Part shown: positions 1-10,568 of the stretch, piece after piece
Layout: each line of letters starts with the position of its first letter
Position numbering within the stretch: the first letter of the stretch is position 1
Assembly: GCA_030765045.1 (NCBI GenBank)
Contig: CM060964.1
Location: 277,673,888-277,737,887, forward strand
Reading direction: 5' to 3'
Length of the DNA stretch: 64,000 bases
DNA from: Tenodera sinensis
Lineage: Eukaryota; Arthropoda; Insecta; Mantodea; Mantidae
The notes under the pieces: generated by a model
What the model was told of the DNA's origin: nothing
Database searches by the model: none
The model's input: the letters and a program-made list of their open reading frames with translations, nothing else
Position numbers and translations under genes: made by a program

Positions 1-310
1 ATTATGATGTCTATAAGAAGTACATGAATCCTTTCTTTGTTAATAACTGCAGTGGACAATGCATGGTACAAAATGTTGACATTAAAAAATTTGGAAACAT
101 GGGCAAACAGAGAGCTCCCTGACCATTGGCCACTCCTTCCATAGGGGTCCTGCAACTATGTTAGTTGATGCAGGTGATATTACAACTTTAAAACAGCATG
201 GTGGTTGGAAGTTCACAACAATAAAGGTTATATAGATGAATCTCTTGAAAATAAACTAAAGATGTCAAGTACAGTACTAAAAATCCATAGAAGGTAAAAA
301 CACTCAAATA
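1..310 (+). pseudogene. Crypton-type tyrosine recombinase, C-terminal fragment
   Basis: The plus strand reads as the end of a tyrosine recombinase of the kind carried by Crypton DNA transposons. Around 1-90 the frame gives DVYKKYMNPFF and KKFGNMGKQ. Around 123-240 it gives GHSF, then PATMLVDAGDITTLKQHGGW. About 222-270, after a frameshift, it reads GYIDESLENKLK, which holds the expected nucleophilic Tyr. The family normally has GHSFRR at the H-x-x-R box; here it reads GHSFHR, so the catalytic Arg appears replaced by His. An in-frame TAG and the frameshift show it is dead. The gene starts before the window. Assignment rests on recognised motifs, not on a search. Confidence 0.6.
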
Positions 311-510
311 AATATAAATTCACTATCTACTTCAACTAAGTTGAATTTCATTGTAAAGAATGAAAACAGTGAAATAAAGTTAATATAAATTCATATTATT
401 GAATAAACTGTTTTTCAGCGGCTCTGAGTAGGACGGTGCACAAGCATGGAAATCTGCACAAAATGGACTTCATTTCAATGTAGATTTTTTACAACAAATG
501 AACACATTTA

Positions 511-708
511 TACTCAGTGAGAAATAACCTGGCACCTGACAGCTGATTCACTTACCTGTGAATTAGGCTAGACCTATCTCGTCCATCGTGTTACAAACAC
601 ATCGTGCAACGATTAGTCGATTGGACGAGAAAGCGCTAGCCTCATTCACAGGCAGGTAAATCAACTAGCTGTCAAGTGACAGGTTATTTCTCACCGACTG
701 TAAGTATA
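511..708. mobile_element. Palindromic MITE (fold-back, about 200 bp)
   Basis: Positions about 511-595 and 622-708 are imperfect inverted copies of each other. Both arms carry GAGAAATAACCTG, then TGACAGCT, then a TTACCTG block, then GAGGCTAG or TAGGCTAG, and finally TCTCGTCCA next to a short centre. No coding capacity is present. The outer edge reads TATACT on both sides, which could be part of the TIR or a TA-type target. The superfamily is unknown. Confidence 0.6.
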
Positions 709-1394
709 GGAGTTGGAAAAAACAATTAAATTATAGGTTTCTCAATTATTTGTGTGTTTTTATTTTTTGTGCAGCATCTTCCTGTCCCCATTTCCCCAAA
801 TAATGGTTTACTGTAATACTATGACACCAAAACTTATGCAAAAGAGGGGAGGGTGCATTTGCTTCCACCTATTTTTGCTGAATCATTGAACTTGAAAGCA
901 AACCTCTCTAATGCTTGATTACCTGAACAAGTGAAGAGGAAATGTATCATGCACAAAACAAAGTAAATGGAGCAGAGCAACAAGTGATGTCATTTGTGCA
1001 TAAGAGCCAAGGTTAGGCATTGCTGTGTAGGGGTGGGGATGATTCGGGACAAGTTGGTTTGGTTCTGTGACATATGACTATATACAGAGTATATAACTGG
1101 GTTCTTTATTTGACAGCAGATTTGAATACGTAAGAAGGATCATCGCATATGGCATTGCTCATTACTGGGGAACTGATTTTTATGTGCTAAAAGCTTTAAA
1201 ATGGTTTATTTTTTATGTAAGAAAAATATAAAAAATATGCATTAAAAATGCAAGAATATTTTGTTTTGATATTACAAAACTGTTAATACTTATGTTAAAA
1301 AAGTCACTCACCAATCCTACTGAGACAGTGAATGAATTGAAACAACACACTGCTGCAGTGAATCATGAAAGCTTTCCCCAAGTTTTCCATGACA
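709..1394. other. Unassigned AT-rich stretch
   Basis: I see no convincing ORF, repeat or RNA gene here. It may include the end of the hAT element that follows on the minus strand, but no terminal inverted repeat could be recognised. Confidence 0.4.
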
Positions 1395-2309
1395 AATCAA
1401 TATAGTTTTTCTCACAATGCACAATACCAGGAGAAGGATCTTTCAACATGACATGAAGATAGTCTTGCGTATTTCATCAAAGGAATGTTACTGGCATACA
1501 CATTTTCAATTTCACCAACATCTACTTCTCCTTCCAAAACCTTGGCAATTTTACGCATAGTATGAAATCCACCATTCTTTCTCCAACACACTTTTAAATT
1601 TCTGTTTAATAGCTTCGACTTTTGGACCTTAGAGTGAATCATTTTTTTTCTCAATGTCATGTACTTCATTAACTGTCTCAGTTAACAAGCTGGTTGAGTT
1701 TCTAATTTTTTGAGATTGAAACAAAAACTCAAATTTGCAGATATTTAAGACAATTTTTTTAGTGTACTGTTGTTGAGGAAGCATCACCCTTATTGAGTTC
1801 ATCAATCACTGATTTAAAATTTTCAAAATTGCTGCTTCAAACCATGGCCTCCAACAAGTAACTATGGGTCTAGATGGAAGTGCAATATATGGATTTTGGT
1901 TCTGAACAACTTAGTTCTTGTTGGCACCTCCGCAAACACCTTTCAACCATTTGAGATCAATTTGTCCACTTTAGGATACAATTCACAAAGGTATTTTTTA
2001 GACGTATTGAATGGCTGATAGCTATGTAGTGGTTTATGGTTGAGTTCGCTTTTGTATTTATAAGAATACAGTTAGTAACTTTCTGACATCTGTGCGGTGA
2101 GCATGGGGGAAGAGTATGTGATTAAGCAGTGTCTGCCTGCATTATCAGCAGTGTCTTGTTTATTTCAAGGAAGCAAGAGACAGGTTACCCCCACCATCAA
2201 TTTGTATAAAATCACTCGTGCAGATCATAGCAAGGTCATTTGCCATGTTTAAAAAATACCTTTATATGTATTTGCTCAAATACTGTGTGTAAACCATGTA
2301 GTATAATGT

Positions 2310-3455
2310 TGTTGTTAGCTAATGCTGGATTTCTGACAATGAAGTCATTAATCCTCTTGCTCTCCAATATTTTTCACTGATGGATGGGGCACTAGAAGTG
2401 GCCGGGCATATTTGAAGGTGGTCTCGATCCATTTCCTCTTGCAGATCACATAGAGGACAGAGTGGTGAAGAATATATCCCAATTCTGTTTAAATGTTTTG
2501 CCAGACAATCGTGTCCTGTAATCAACCTGAAGGTTGCAACCACTGTTTTCCGAGGATACTCAGGAATCACTGTTTGAATGTTTGGTAGTTTCCATCTTTT
2601 ATTTTTTGATTTTTCATAGTAATATTTTTCAATAATTTTTTTGAATTCAGAGTTGACTAATCTTTTAGCTGCATAAAATGGTAGATTAACTATAGATTTT
2701 TGTACACCGCTGGTACCCTTTTTTGCAAGAAAATCAACTTTCTCATTACCACTCAGTCCACAGTGAGCCGGTATCCATTGGAAGACTAGGTGTTTTTGAA
2801 GTGCTGTTAGATGGCTAAGCATCTTCCAACATTCTATAATAGTTTGGTTTTTTGGTGACAACTTGGAAGTAATTGCTATAATTGCTGCCCTGGAATCTGA
2901 GAGAATAACTGCTTGCTGAAAATGTGAAATTCTGTACAAAAGATTTTGTAGGGCCATTCGAATTGCTTCAATTTCTCCATCAAAGTTAGTAGTTCCATAA
3001 CTTAAAGATTTGTAATAGGAAAAGAGGTGACATGTGACTCCAGCACCTGCTCCATCTTGGTTTGATATCAATGATCCATCAGTATAAATATGGAGCCACT
3101 CATGTTCTGGGAATCTAGTATGGATTGTCTCTAATGCCAATAATTTTAGAACACTAGTTGAAGTATCACTTTTTTTAACTTCTTCTGTCAGGTGTAAATA
3201 ATATGTGATGTCTAATGTATGTGTTGGATTGACTTTAGATATGAAGTTTTCCTTTGAATTAGGAAGGTGTACATTTTTCTTGATGTCTTGAATTTCGGAA
3301 AGAAAGCTCTCCTGAGTCTTTAGTGTATGTGTAAAATTTCTCTTGTGCCATGTATTGGATGGGAGTCTGATCAACTTTTCGTGTTGAATAAGAGCCACTT
3401 TTTCTATTTCATATTCAATGGGGTATTGGTTGGTTAGTATTTCCATAGCTGCTAT
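2310..3455 (-). mobile_element. 5'-truncated LINE (RNase H end) with 14-bp TSD
   Basis: The insert is bounded by the same 14-mer, ATGTAGTATAATGT, at 2296-2309 and 3456-3469, a perfect target-site duplication. The insert keeps only the region after the reverse transcriptase and the RNase H domain. The minus-strand 3' end closes with a short AAC triplet run (about 2310-2318) rather than a long poly(A). Its insertion point lies within the hAT transposase of pseudogene A, just after the MDAAPYM box, so the LINE is younger than that hAT. Confidence 0.85.
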
Positions 3456-3806
3456 ATGTAGTATAATGTAGATATGTTTATCATGTGTGGGAAGCTTATA
3501 GAAATACTTTCGGCTGCCTTCTTCATATATGGGGCAGCATCCATAACTAAGAGTAAAACTATCAAATTTCTCCCCATTCAGCCATAACTTCTGCAGAGAT
3601 TCATTGAATAAGCAAGTCATTGTTACATGATTCAATGCTGATATTTTTCTACATGCTAATAGAAAACACAGCTTGGAAACTATTTCATAATTTTCTAGCA
3701 CATATACCACAATATTTCTCACTTCCCTACCACTAGAGTCTGATGATTTGCCAATGCTTACCCAAATTTTTTTATTTTCACATTCCGCTCTGATCTTTCT
3801 TAGCAT
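2319..3806 (-). CDS. Chimeric ORF: hAT leader fused to LINE RNase H
   Basis: A single open frame of 495 codons. Codons 1 to about 117 come from the host hAT pseudogene (codons 14-23 IWVSIGKSSD match hAT IWVTIDETTD; codons 67-75 FNESLQKLW match a conserved hAT block). From about codon 118 it is LINE: a linker with a KLIRLPSNTWHKR block, then RNase H with YTDGS (first Asp), GEIEAI (Glu), LSDSRAAI (second Asp) and WIPAHCGLSGNEKVDFLAKK (His and last Asp), then a CPLC...HLQICPA zinc-like tail. All RNase H catalytic residues are present. The LINE part lacks its reverse transcriptase. The fusion lies across the TSD. It is probably an accident of insertion rather than a gene, but it is the longest intact non-repetitive frame in the window. 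No promoter evidence was seen. Confidence 0.6.
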   Translation of the reverse strand: MLRKIRAECENKKIWVSIGKSSDSSGREVRNIVVYVLENYEIVSKLCFLLACRKISALNHVTMTCLFNESLQKLWLNGEKFDSFTLSYGCCPIYEEGSRKYFYKLPTHDKHIYIILHIAAMEILTNQYPIEYEIEKVALIQHEKLIRLPSNTWHKRNFTHTLKTQESFLSEIQDIKKNVHLPNSKENFISKVNPTHTLDITYYLHLTEEVKKSDTSTSVLKLLALETIHTRFPEHEWLHIYTDGSLISNQDGAGAGVTCHLFSYYKSLSYGTTNFDGEIEAIRMALQNLLYRISHFQQAVILSDSRAAIIAITSKLSPKNQTIIECWKMLSHLTALQKHLVFQWIPAHCGLSGNEKVDFLAKKGTSGVQKSIVNLPFYAAKRLVNSEFKKIIEKYYYEKSKNKRWKLPNIQTVIPEYPRKTVVATFRLITGHDCLAKHLNRIGIYSSPLCPLCDLQEEMDRDHLQICPATSSAPSISEKYWRARGLMTSLSEIQH

Positions 3807-4200
3807 TTATTTGTAATAGGCAGGCACATACAATTTCTTAGTGCTGATTCTTCTGGTATTTCAAAATTTATATATTTGTTAAGAAAATTTCTGAGTTCCG
3901 GATTTCTCAATTTATATAAAAGAATATAACACAAAAGAAAACTTTTACATAAACCTGCATAAAATCCGGAACTTTTTGAAACTAGAGTATTTGAAGAGGA
4001 AGCTGCTTCACCTAAAAGAACTTGTCTAGAAGTTGTACATGAAGTGGCCATTCTATGTTTACGACCTGATAAATGCTGCAAGACTTGATGCCTGGTCTGC
4101 ATTTACTGATTTCCCACATTTTTTGACAATAGAATTCTTCCATCACTTGTAAAAATGCCTCTAAATTCAGCAATATATTGTTGCAAACAAGAGTGAACAC

Positions 4201-4480
4201 TTGAATTTACTTTCAGCATTATATCACCAATCACTTCACTTAAGATTCCATAGTGTATAAATGTTCTGCTTTTAACAAGTCAAAGGCAATGACTGAAGAC
4301 TGTTGTGTACATTGCGACAGCCATCCACATCATAAATAAGGTATTTCCCTTTCAAATAGTGAGGCAGCACATACAGCGGAGGTCACTCACTACGCAATAC
4401 ATTTACAAATGAAGTTCATTCAAATTGCATTCTCATAATATGCATAAATATGCATGAGATTTTTTGTTAAATTTAAAAAG
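4201..4480. other. Short unassigned stretch between hAT A and repeat copy 1
   Basis: AT-rich sequence with no recognisable coding or repeat structure. It may hold the unrecognised 5' end of hAT A. Confidence 0.3.
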
Positions 4481-6735
4481 TACCTGGGCGACCAAGCTTC
4501 GCTCGGTGTTTGTCTCAGTTTTTGTGAAATAATTTTTTTTTTTGGAGGAGGGAGGAGATACTTACTTAGATAAACCTGAAAGGCAAAACGTTAACTAAAT
4601 AATAATTTTTGTCACAATTGTTAAGTCATTTTCGAGATACAAGAGATATAGAAATACATATGAATATTTCATAAACAGCATCATTTCAGCTGAGAAACGT
4701 CTATTGCTGAACGCAGGCTTACCCCATCGATATCCACCTAGTTAGAGGTTTTCGTCGAGTATTTGTTCCATTATGGAGTTCAGTTCTTTGGTGCTGCAAT
4801 TGACTCCAGGGCGTTAACACGTTGGCCAAGGTCCTTCATATTTCCGTCGAGTTCTTCCATGGTTTCGTTAACCCCAGCCAGTCGCTCGTTAGTATTCTCC
4901 GATAGATCTAGTTTCATATTGGACATTCCCGACTTCATCTTTTCCATTTCGGAGTTTACATTTTCAATTTGGCTTCCATTTTTGTTTCCATTTTGTCCAT
5001 TTTTGTTCCCATATTTTCTGTTCCGTAGTTCACGTTTTGCCAATTCAGCTTTCATATTTGTTTCCTCTGCCGCATTCCGGAATTCATTTCATTCCCCATT
5101 ATGTCCATTTTGGCTAACATTTGTTTCATCAACTGTTCCATGCCATGCTTATCGTCGTATCCTGACACCAATTGTGATTACTTTACTTCAATTAATTCTT
5201 TATTTTTTATTAAAACACCTGGGTGAACTTAAGCAAAAGTACTGTTGAAGAATAAAGGCTACAGGAAGAAAAGCTTGTTGATAAAGCCATGTTAATGTAC
5301 TGCGCATTTCTGTTTCAGAAGAAAAGCATATTGATAAAGCCATGTTAATGTACTGCGCATTTCTGTTTCAATCACATAGAAAATAGTATGAATTGTTCGT
5401 AATTATTCGTGGAAGCGGGAGTAGTAAAAGAAATGTGATTGAAAAATGAGTAAAAAAACCGTGTGAATGTTATACATTGCACTTATATATTTCAAATGTA
5501 TGGAAAAATGTATGGACTGTTTGTAGAAGAGGGAGTAGTATGTTAAGTAAAAGCAAATGGAGTAGAGAAAACCATGTGAACGTGATACATTGCGTGGTAA
5601 AATGGATTCCATAAAAACCTTTGACATGAAAACACTTAGATATGTCAATCTTCATGGTGATCGGTCAACCGGCTTTGGAGTTTACTTACTCTTCAACATA
5701 CGATATGTATAGGCGTTGGTATGTATGAAGTTGATAAATGATAGGAATAACATGTGATTTGTTAAGTAAAACAAAAAAGAATAAAGAAAATAGTATGAAT
5801 GTAATACGTTGTATTTGTGTTTCAAACATATAGCAAATTGTATGAATTGTATGTTGAAGGGCGAGTAGCAAAGGAAGACTGATTGTGCCCTGTAAAGGAA
5901 GAATTAGTAGAGGAAATTGTGTGAATGTAATACGTTTCATTTATAATTCAATCAGAAAATTATATGAATTGTATGTTGAAGGGCAAACAGAGGATACATG
6001 AATGTGCTACGTAAAAAAACACGAGTAGAAAGCTGTTTGAAAGTAATATATTGTGTAGTAAAACTGTTGCCATAAAAACTTTCTCCATGAAAAAATACAT
6101 ATACGTGCCGAATTTTGCGGTGATCAGTTAAGCGGTTTTAGAGATTAACAGTTACATATATACAAACATCCAATTTGTATGTGTAGATATATGATAGTAA
6201 TTGTTTGTAGAAGAGTGAGTAGAGAAAGATATGTGAATGTGTTACCTAAGAGTGAGAGGAGAAAACAGTGTGAATGTAATAGCATTTATATTTCAAACAT
6301 ACTGAACATGGTATGACATTTTAAAACTGGGGATAAAAATGTTTTTGTGTGTGTGTGTGTAAAATCATGTTTTTTATGGAAAATTTTAATAGAAGAGTGT
6401 GTAGAGAAAGAGATGTGAATGTGTTACATAAAAGTGAGTATAGAAAACACTGTGACTATAATATGCATGTATACAAAAATTTAACTAAATCTTTAGAGCC
6501 GTTTCTGAAATACTGGAAATATATATACAAGAATTGCACTGCAGAAGCGGGAATAAAAAATGATATTTTTTATCTAGAATCGTGTTTTTTTCAGGAATTA
6601 CACCTATATAGATGAACTTAAAAGGCAAAACCCTATCAGAATACAAAATTTGATGGAAATCGTTAGACCCGTTTCCAAGTTACGCGGAATATATTTATAT
6701 ACAAGAATTGCTCGTTTAAATATATAAGATTAGAA
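4481..6735 (-). mobile_element. Coiled-coil-ORF repeat element, copy 1
   Basis: This unit is a second copy of 16394-20050. Its low-coordinate end begins ACCTGGGCGACC followed by a small hairpin with loop TTC (AAGCTTCGCTC). Its high-coordinate end is CAAGAATTGCTCGTTTAAAT. Read on the minus strand it has a long 5' region of diverged monomers containing GAGTAGAGAAA and CATGTGAA motifs (about 5270-6735), a coiled-coil ORF (4780-5055), and a tail with a GCGTTCAGCAATAGACG block reminiscent of insect LINE 3' ends. A GTGTCAGGATACGAC string just before the ORF could instead be an LTR-element primer site. Class is therefore open; I favour a LINE-like element. No TSD was found. Confidence 0.55.
4780..5055 (-). 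CDS. Short Asn/Lys-rich coiled-coil protein (element ORF)
   Basis: A 91-codon frame rich in Lys, Asn, Glu and Met. It has repeated NGNKNG and then a heptad-like segment with SEMEKMKSGMSNMK, ending ETMEELDGNMKDLG, RVNALESIAAPKN. It looks like the coiled-coil part of an element structural protein (gag/ORF1-like). Upstream in another frame (about 5060-5150) lies MEQLMKQMLAKMD, which probably was the original N-terminus, so the reading frame is broken. The homologous frame at 16669-16944 has the same length and C-terminus, showing this was a real ORF of the element. Confidence 0.5.
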   Translation of the reverse strand: MKAELAKRELRNRKYGNKNGQNGNKNGSQIENVNSEMEKMKSGMSNMKLDLSENTNERLAGVNETMEELDGNMKDLGQRVNALESIAAPKN

Positions 6736-7121
6736 CAAAGAAAAGTGACAAACTGTGTTTTTAACAAAATTATTGAAAATATCTACATAAAAATATTACA
6801 AAAACATGTATTTTTATGTGAAATATAATTTTTTATATAATTGACGTGAGCTATCTCCGGAATTTCTGTTTTAGTTACAGTTTTTCATCTATAAGCAAAG
6901 AAAAAAAAATTATTTACATAGAAATCTACCCACTAGTCATTACATTAATTGCTGAGTTCCCTTCTTCTGGGTAGTAGAAGTTTCATTAGTCAGTAGCTTG
7001 CCTTGGATATGCTCAAACGCACTATGGCCTGGCAACTTCTATAATCTCCATTGTGACATCTTACTGAAAGAGTGAAATAAAATATATTCTCTCAAAATTG
7101 GTTTATGATTTTAGATAATTA
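6736..7121. other. Unassigned AT-rich stretch
   Basis: No supported gene or repeat. It separates repeat copy 1 from the first SINE. Confidence 0.4.
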
Positions 7122-7134
7122 TACTACTGTTAGT

Positions 7135-7496
7135 GGCGGTACCGTGGCCGAGCAGTTAGCATGCTCGCCTACCACCTAGGCGACCTGGATTTGATCCCAG
7201 GGACCTGCATGTGGTATTCATGGTGGACGAAGCAGCATCAGGGCGGGTTTTCTCCAGGTGCTCCGGTTTCCCCTGCCACTCATTCCACCAATTGCTCCAT
7301 TATCACATTTCCAATCATCCATTTCGCCTGAATTTCATATCATCCTCTTCCTCACTCTCATACCTGGTGCTTTGGCTGAGCACCCGCTTCTAGGTCTTCA
7401 CTCTGTCCAGTCCTGTGCTCCCCGACAGGCGTCTGACCCTAAGCACTGGCTTGTAAGTCCCACATAAGGGGAGGGTAATCTGAAGAAGCAGAAGCA
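7135..7496 (+). mobile_element. tRNA-derived SINE, family 1
   Basis: The head has a pol III A-box-like GTGGCCGAGCAGTTAGCATG and a B-box-like GGATTTGATCC, in the order and spacing of a tRNA. An unrelated body follows (TTTTCTCCAGG, TGCTCCGGTTTCCCCTGCC) and a purine-rich tail (GAAGAAGCAGAAG). Near-identical 13-mers TACTACTGTTAGT (7122-7134) and TATTACCGTTAGT (7497-7509) look like a TSD. A fragment of the same body occurs at about 60005-60155. Confidence 0.8.
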
Positions 7497-7568
7497 TATT
7501 ACCGTTAGTAATTGTATAAGCATTTATTTACCTAATTACATACTACTAAAGTAAGGAACATATTCAAC

Positions 7569-7807
7569 TTTTTTTTTTAATTAACGTCCTCCAACATTGT
7601 GTCATATCGGACGAATGAATGAAATGAAATGGGTGAAATGATGCTCAAATGAGTCCGAGGTCCATGGAGCTTTAAGTTACCCCACATTCGTCTTCTCAGG
7701 GTAGGGAAAAAAACCTTACCCGGATAACTTACCCTAAGCGAGATTCGAACTCACGACCTCTTGAACGTGAGGCAGACATGCTAACCATCACGCTACTGAG
7801 GCGGGCG
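7569..7807 (-). mobile_element. tRNA-derived SINE, family 2 (copy a)
   Basis: On the minus strand the head reads GTAGCGTGATGGTTAGCATG (A box) and later GAGTTCGAATCTC (B box). The body has GGGTAAGTTATCCGGGTAAG and the tail is poly(A). The 10-bp TSD CATATTCAAC is present at 7559-7568 and 7808-7817. The body wording recalls Talua-like SINEs of cockroaches and termites, from memory only. Confidence 0.85.
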
Positions 7808-7817
7808 CATATTCAAC

Positions 7818-8113
7818 AATTTATTTTCTTGGTAATGCAATATTGTCATGAGCTGAGGGTTTTAAGCTATAATTCTAAATGAGTTTTGTAAGCTCATGGC
7901 TCAGGGGTTAGAACATCAGATGTTAGAGCAGAGGGGGAATTCAAAAAGGAACCTACTGTAACCACTGGAGGTAAAACAAGGTTCTTTTCACATACCTGAT
8001 TATATTAAACAAGAATTTGCAATTTAGTTTACATACCCTAATTTCTTACATTTTACACAGCATTGCAGTCTGTGGGTCTGGAAGAGATGTGTGGCAAACT
8101 TGTCTAGTCAGAT

Positions 8114-8164
<51 letters not shown>

Positions 8165-8904
8165 AGAGGGAGGGGGAGAGGGAGAGGGGGGAGAGGGGGG
8201 GAGAAAGCAAGCCTCGAACTCCCCACTCTTACTCTAAGTGTGCCTTTGAAATAGCCTATTAATGTCCAACTCTTACGGAAAAGTTTGGTATTCAAACTGT
8301 TCCAGAGGCTATGAAGCTTACACTGTGCGACATCATAACTATTTTACTCCATGTTTACTGATGTCATAATGCTTACTGCATGTATTTTACATAAAATGAG
8401 CTCTCTCTTGCATTGCAGGGTATTACGTATAATCCTAAACCTTGCACAACTTTGAATGCTACTTAACACAGCATAAAAACAATTTGAAAATAAACTCATT
8501 TTCTGTAAGTGCCATACTTGGATGAGATGATGCAGTGAAGTTAGCAAAATTTTCCTATTTCTATTGCAAAACTGGCTATATTGCACATTAAGGCAGGATA
8601 CCAAAAAATCAAGAAAGTGGTAAAATGTGGGTTCCTTTTGTGATTATTTCTCACTACAACAGAAAGAAAATTCAAGTTTTGATGAATTTTAGGTTTTATT
8701 TTTGTCCAGTAATTACATCTCAAGTTGTTGCACACACAAGGAGAATAGAATCTGTTCTAGTATTTATGTTATGGGTATTTCTTTTTAATGTTGCCTCAAA
8801 AGATTTTATTACAAGAGTCTCTGCTATTCTCTAGAATATCACACTATACGACTCTCATTACAGGATAATTATTACACAGCAGTTTAATTTGGGAGCTGTA
8901 CTTG
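7818..8904. other. Unassigned stretch containing a GA microsatellite
   Basis: Apart from the simple repeat at 8115-8207 I see no gene. Short open frames here overlap the repeat or lack any family signature. Confidence 0.4.
8115..8207. repeat. (GA)n microsatellite passing into G-rich purine tract
   Basis: About 45 bp of pure AG dinucleotides from 8115, then an imperfect GGGAGAGGG tract to about 8207. All purine on the plus strand. Confidence 0.95.
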
Positions 8905-8917
8905 CTTAAAAAAAAAA

Positions 8918-9645
8918 ATCTGATGTGTTGCACTCACATGACTTTCTCTACTCTTGTACTAACCATTCTTACAAACTCTTCCTATCTGTTCTTTGTGTTA
9001 AGATAAACATTTGTACATAATTATCTTATTGCTTATTTCCTTGTAGGTGCAAGGGGCATATTAGAATGCAGTAGGCTTTGTGCGATAGTCAAATCTATTA
9101 AAGCTTTGAGATTCTGTTCTCTTTGCACACTTAACATATAAAAAAAAATGAACAACGATGTTCCATGTCACGAAAGTTATAAGTTTTCTGAAACTCACAC
9201 ACATAACAAGGATTATCTCCAAAGTGGTTCAACCTACAAGAAAATTTATTTGGACATAAATTGTGTATTTTAGCAAGATCTACATTTTTTGTATACTATG
9301 ATTGGCTCTATCTCTAACGGTTTACCAGTTATGCAGAAGTTGTCCAGAGTAAATGCGACTACAGGGGCTATAGCCAGAAAATTCAAAATATACATTTCAT
9401 TTGTCATAAAAATATCACAAACATACGACATTTTAATTAAAATTGTTACAGCCATTTTCAAGAAAAACAAAATTTTTGAAAAATTTTTCATGTAAACGGT
9501 AGTTTAGGGTGGGGCTATTTTCTTCAAAATCTACATGTCGCATCCTTGACAGACATTAAACTTAAATACGAACTTTGGTATTTAACCGACTTTTCGTTTT
9601 TGAGTTATGCTGTCCGCAGACACGCACACGCGCACACGCGCATGC

Positions 9646-9693
<48 letters not shown>

Positions 9694-9704
9694 ACGCACG
9701 CACG

Positions 9705-9761
<57 letters not shown>

Positions 9762-9878
9762 TTCCAAAAATGCTTTTTTTTTTATTCTCAAAACATATCT
9801 TTCCTGTGAAATCTCGATGTTAAATATTTGGGTGGAATACAATACTTCCCCTACTTACCAGTAGAGAAAGTAAAAATG
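8918..9878 (+). mobile_element. ACTTTCTCTACT MITE family, copy A
   Basis: A near-complete copy of the main repeat family of the window. It starts AATCTGATGTGTTGCACTCA, has the 12-mer ACTTTCTCTACT at 8941-8952 and its reverse complement AGTAGAGAAAGT at 9860-9871. Internal landmarks shared with the other copies are GCTATAGCCAGAAAATTCAA, GCATCCTTGA and TGAGTTATGCTGT. A C/CA microsatellite (about 9645-9760) has expanded inside it, where other copies have only a short ACAC tract. No coding capacity; non-autonomous DNA element is the best reading. Confidence 0.75.
9645..9760. repeat. (C)n followed by (CA)n microsatellite
   Basis: A run of C of about 16-18 bases, then CA dinucleotides with a few ACGC interruptions, within MITE copy A. 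Confidence 0.95.
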
Positions 9879-10555
9879 CATATGTATGGGAATTTTATAA
9901 TTATTAAACTAACATAGCAGCTAAATGGCGAATTAGTGTGCTATTAAGAGCCACTACATCACCATTGCTTTATCGGCAAATATTACCAATAATAATTATG
10001 GTGATGGTGATGACAATGACGATGATTATCCACCCCTGAAAAAGATGTTCCTGGCCACATCATTGTTTTCTACTCTAAGCTGCTACTTATTTGACAGCTG
10101 GTTTAGAAAGGTTGTTGGTGGTCTGTGGCAGGTTTTGACAATATGAAATTATGCCTGAAATGAAGCTGGAAGCAAATTTTGGCCCTCCAAAAACAAATCA
10201 ATTTCTCCAAAAAAATCTACTATCATACCAAAATACATAGGTATATAAAAATATAATCCCTTCAAAAAATACATTGCATTGTACACTGCAAAAGTAAAAC
10301 AAACCGAAAAGAATTTTTATATAAAAATATTAGCATTTCTAGCTCACTTAATTTGAAAGATAACCTTCTCTCAGAGATAGCCCACCCTGCTGCAGAAAAG
10401 AATTCCACAGCTGGCAAGGACATTGTAGGCACAAATAAATAGGAATGAAGTGCTAGTTCACTGAGAGTGTTTGCTCTTGTATCAGTCCAATATTTAATTG
10501 ATTCCATTTTGTGAGTAAGGGCTCAAACTCCAAGTACTCCTAAACAAAATAAGGC
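9879..10555. other. Unassigned stretch
   Basis: No supported gene. Includes a small GATGATGACAATGACGATG-like imperfect triplet tract near 9998-10027. Confidence 0.4.
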
Positions 10556-10568
10556 ATCAGCCTGCAAG

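Larger units (their letters stand above)
1395..4200 (-). pseudogene. hAT transposase pseudogene A (CGGBP1-like), split by a LINE
   Basis: Read on the minus strand, pieces of one hAT transposase occur in order. At 4102-3820 there is a zinc-finger remnant with LSGRKHRM, then FLNKYINFEIPEESALRN. At about 3755-3540 IWVSIGKSSD stands where the family has DETTD, so the first catalytic Asp region is altered. In another frame at about 3545-3490 comes MDAAPYMKKAAES, the second Asp box. The LINE at 2310-3455 interrupts next. Then ELYPKVDKLIS follows near 1990, WRPWFEAAI near 1850, and the dimerisation box with CHVERSFS at about 1456-1430. The order and motifs match the hATs at 20149 and 60439. Frameshifts and stops make it non-functional. 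Ends are uncertain because no TIR was found. Confidence 0.75.

Noticed and set aside
4481..4520. Helitron terminus suggested by the hairpin next to the element end
   Set aside because: No CTRR 3' end, no 5' TC pair and no A/T insertion pattern could be shown.
4763..5248. 161-codon Phe/Ser-rich plus-strand frame
   Set aside because: Antisense of the coiled-coil ORF; the minus strand has the conserved Asn/Lys-rich protein also present at 16669-16944.
5056..5250. LTR retrotransposon primer-binding site near GTGTCAGGATACGAC
   Set aside because: No paired LTRs, no TG...CA ends and no pol genes were found, so kept only as an alternative in the feature note.
7135..7220. Possible genuine tRNA genes at SINE heads (also 7735, 10572, 13930, 31940)
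   Set aside because: A and B boxes exist, but the cloverleaf is imperfect, body sequence and tail follow, and TSDs flank each unit.
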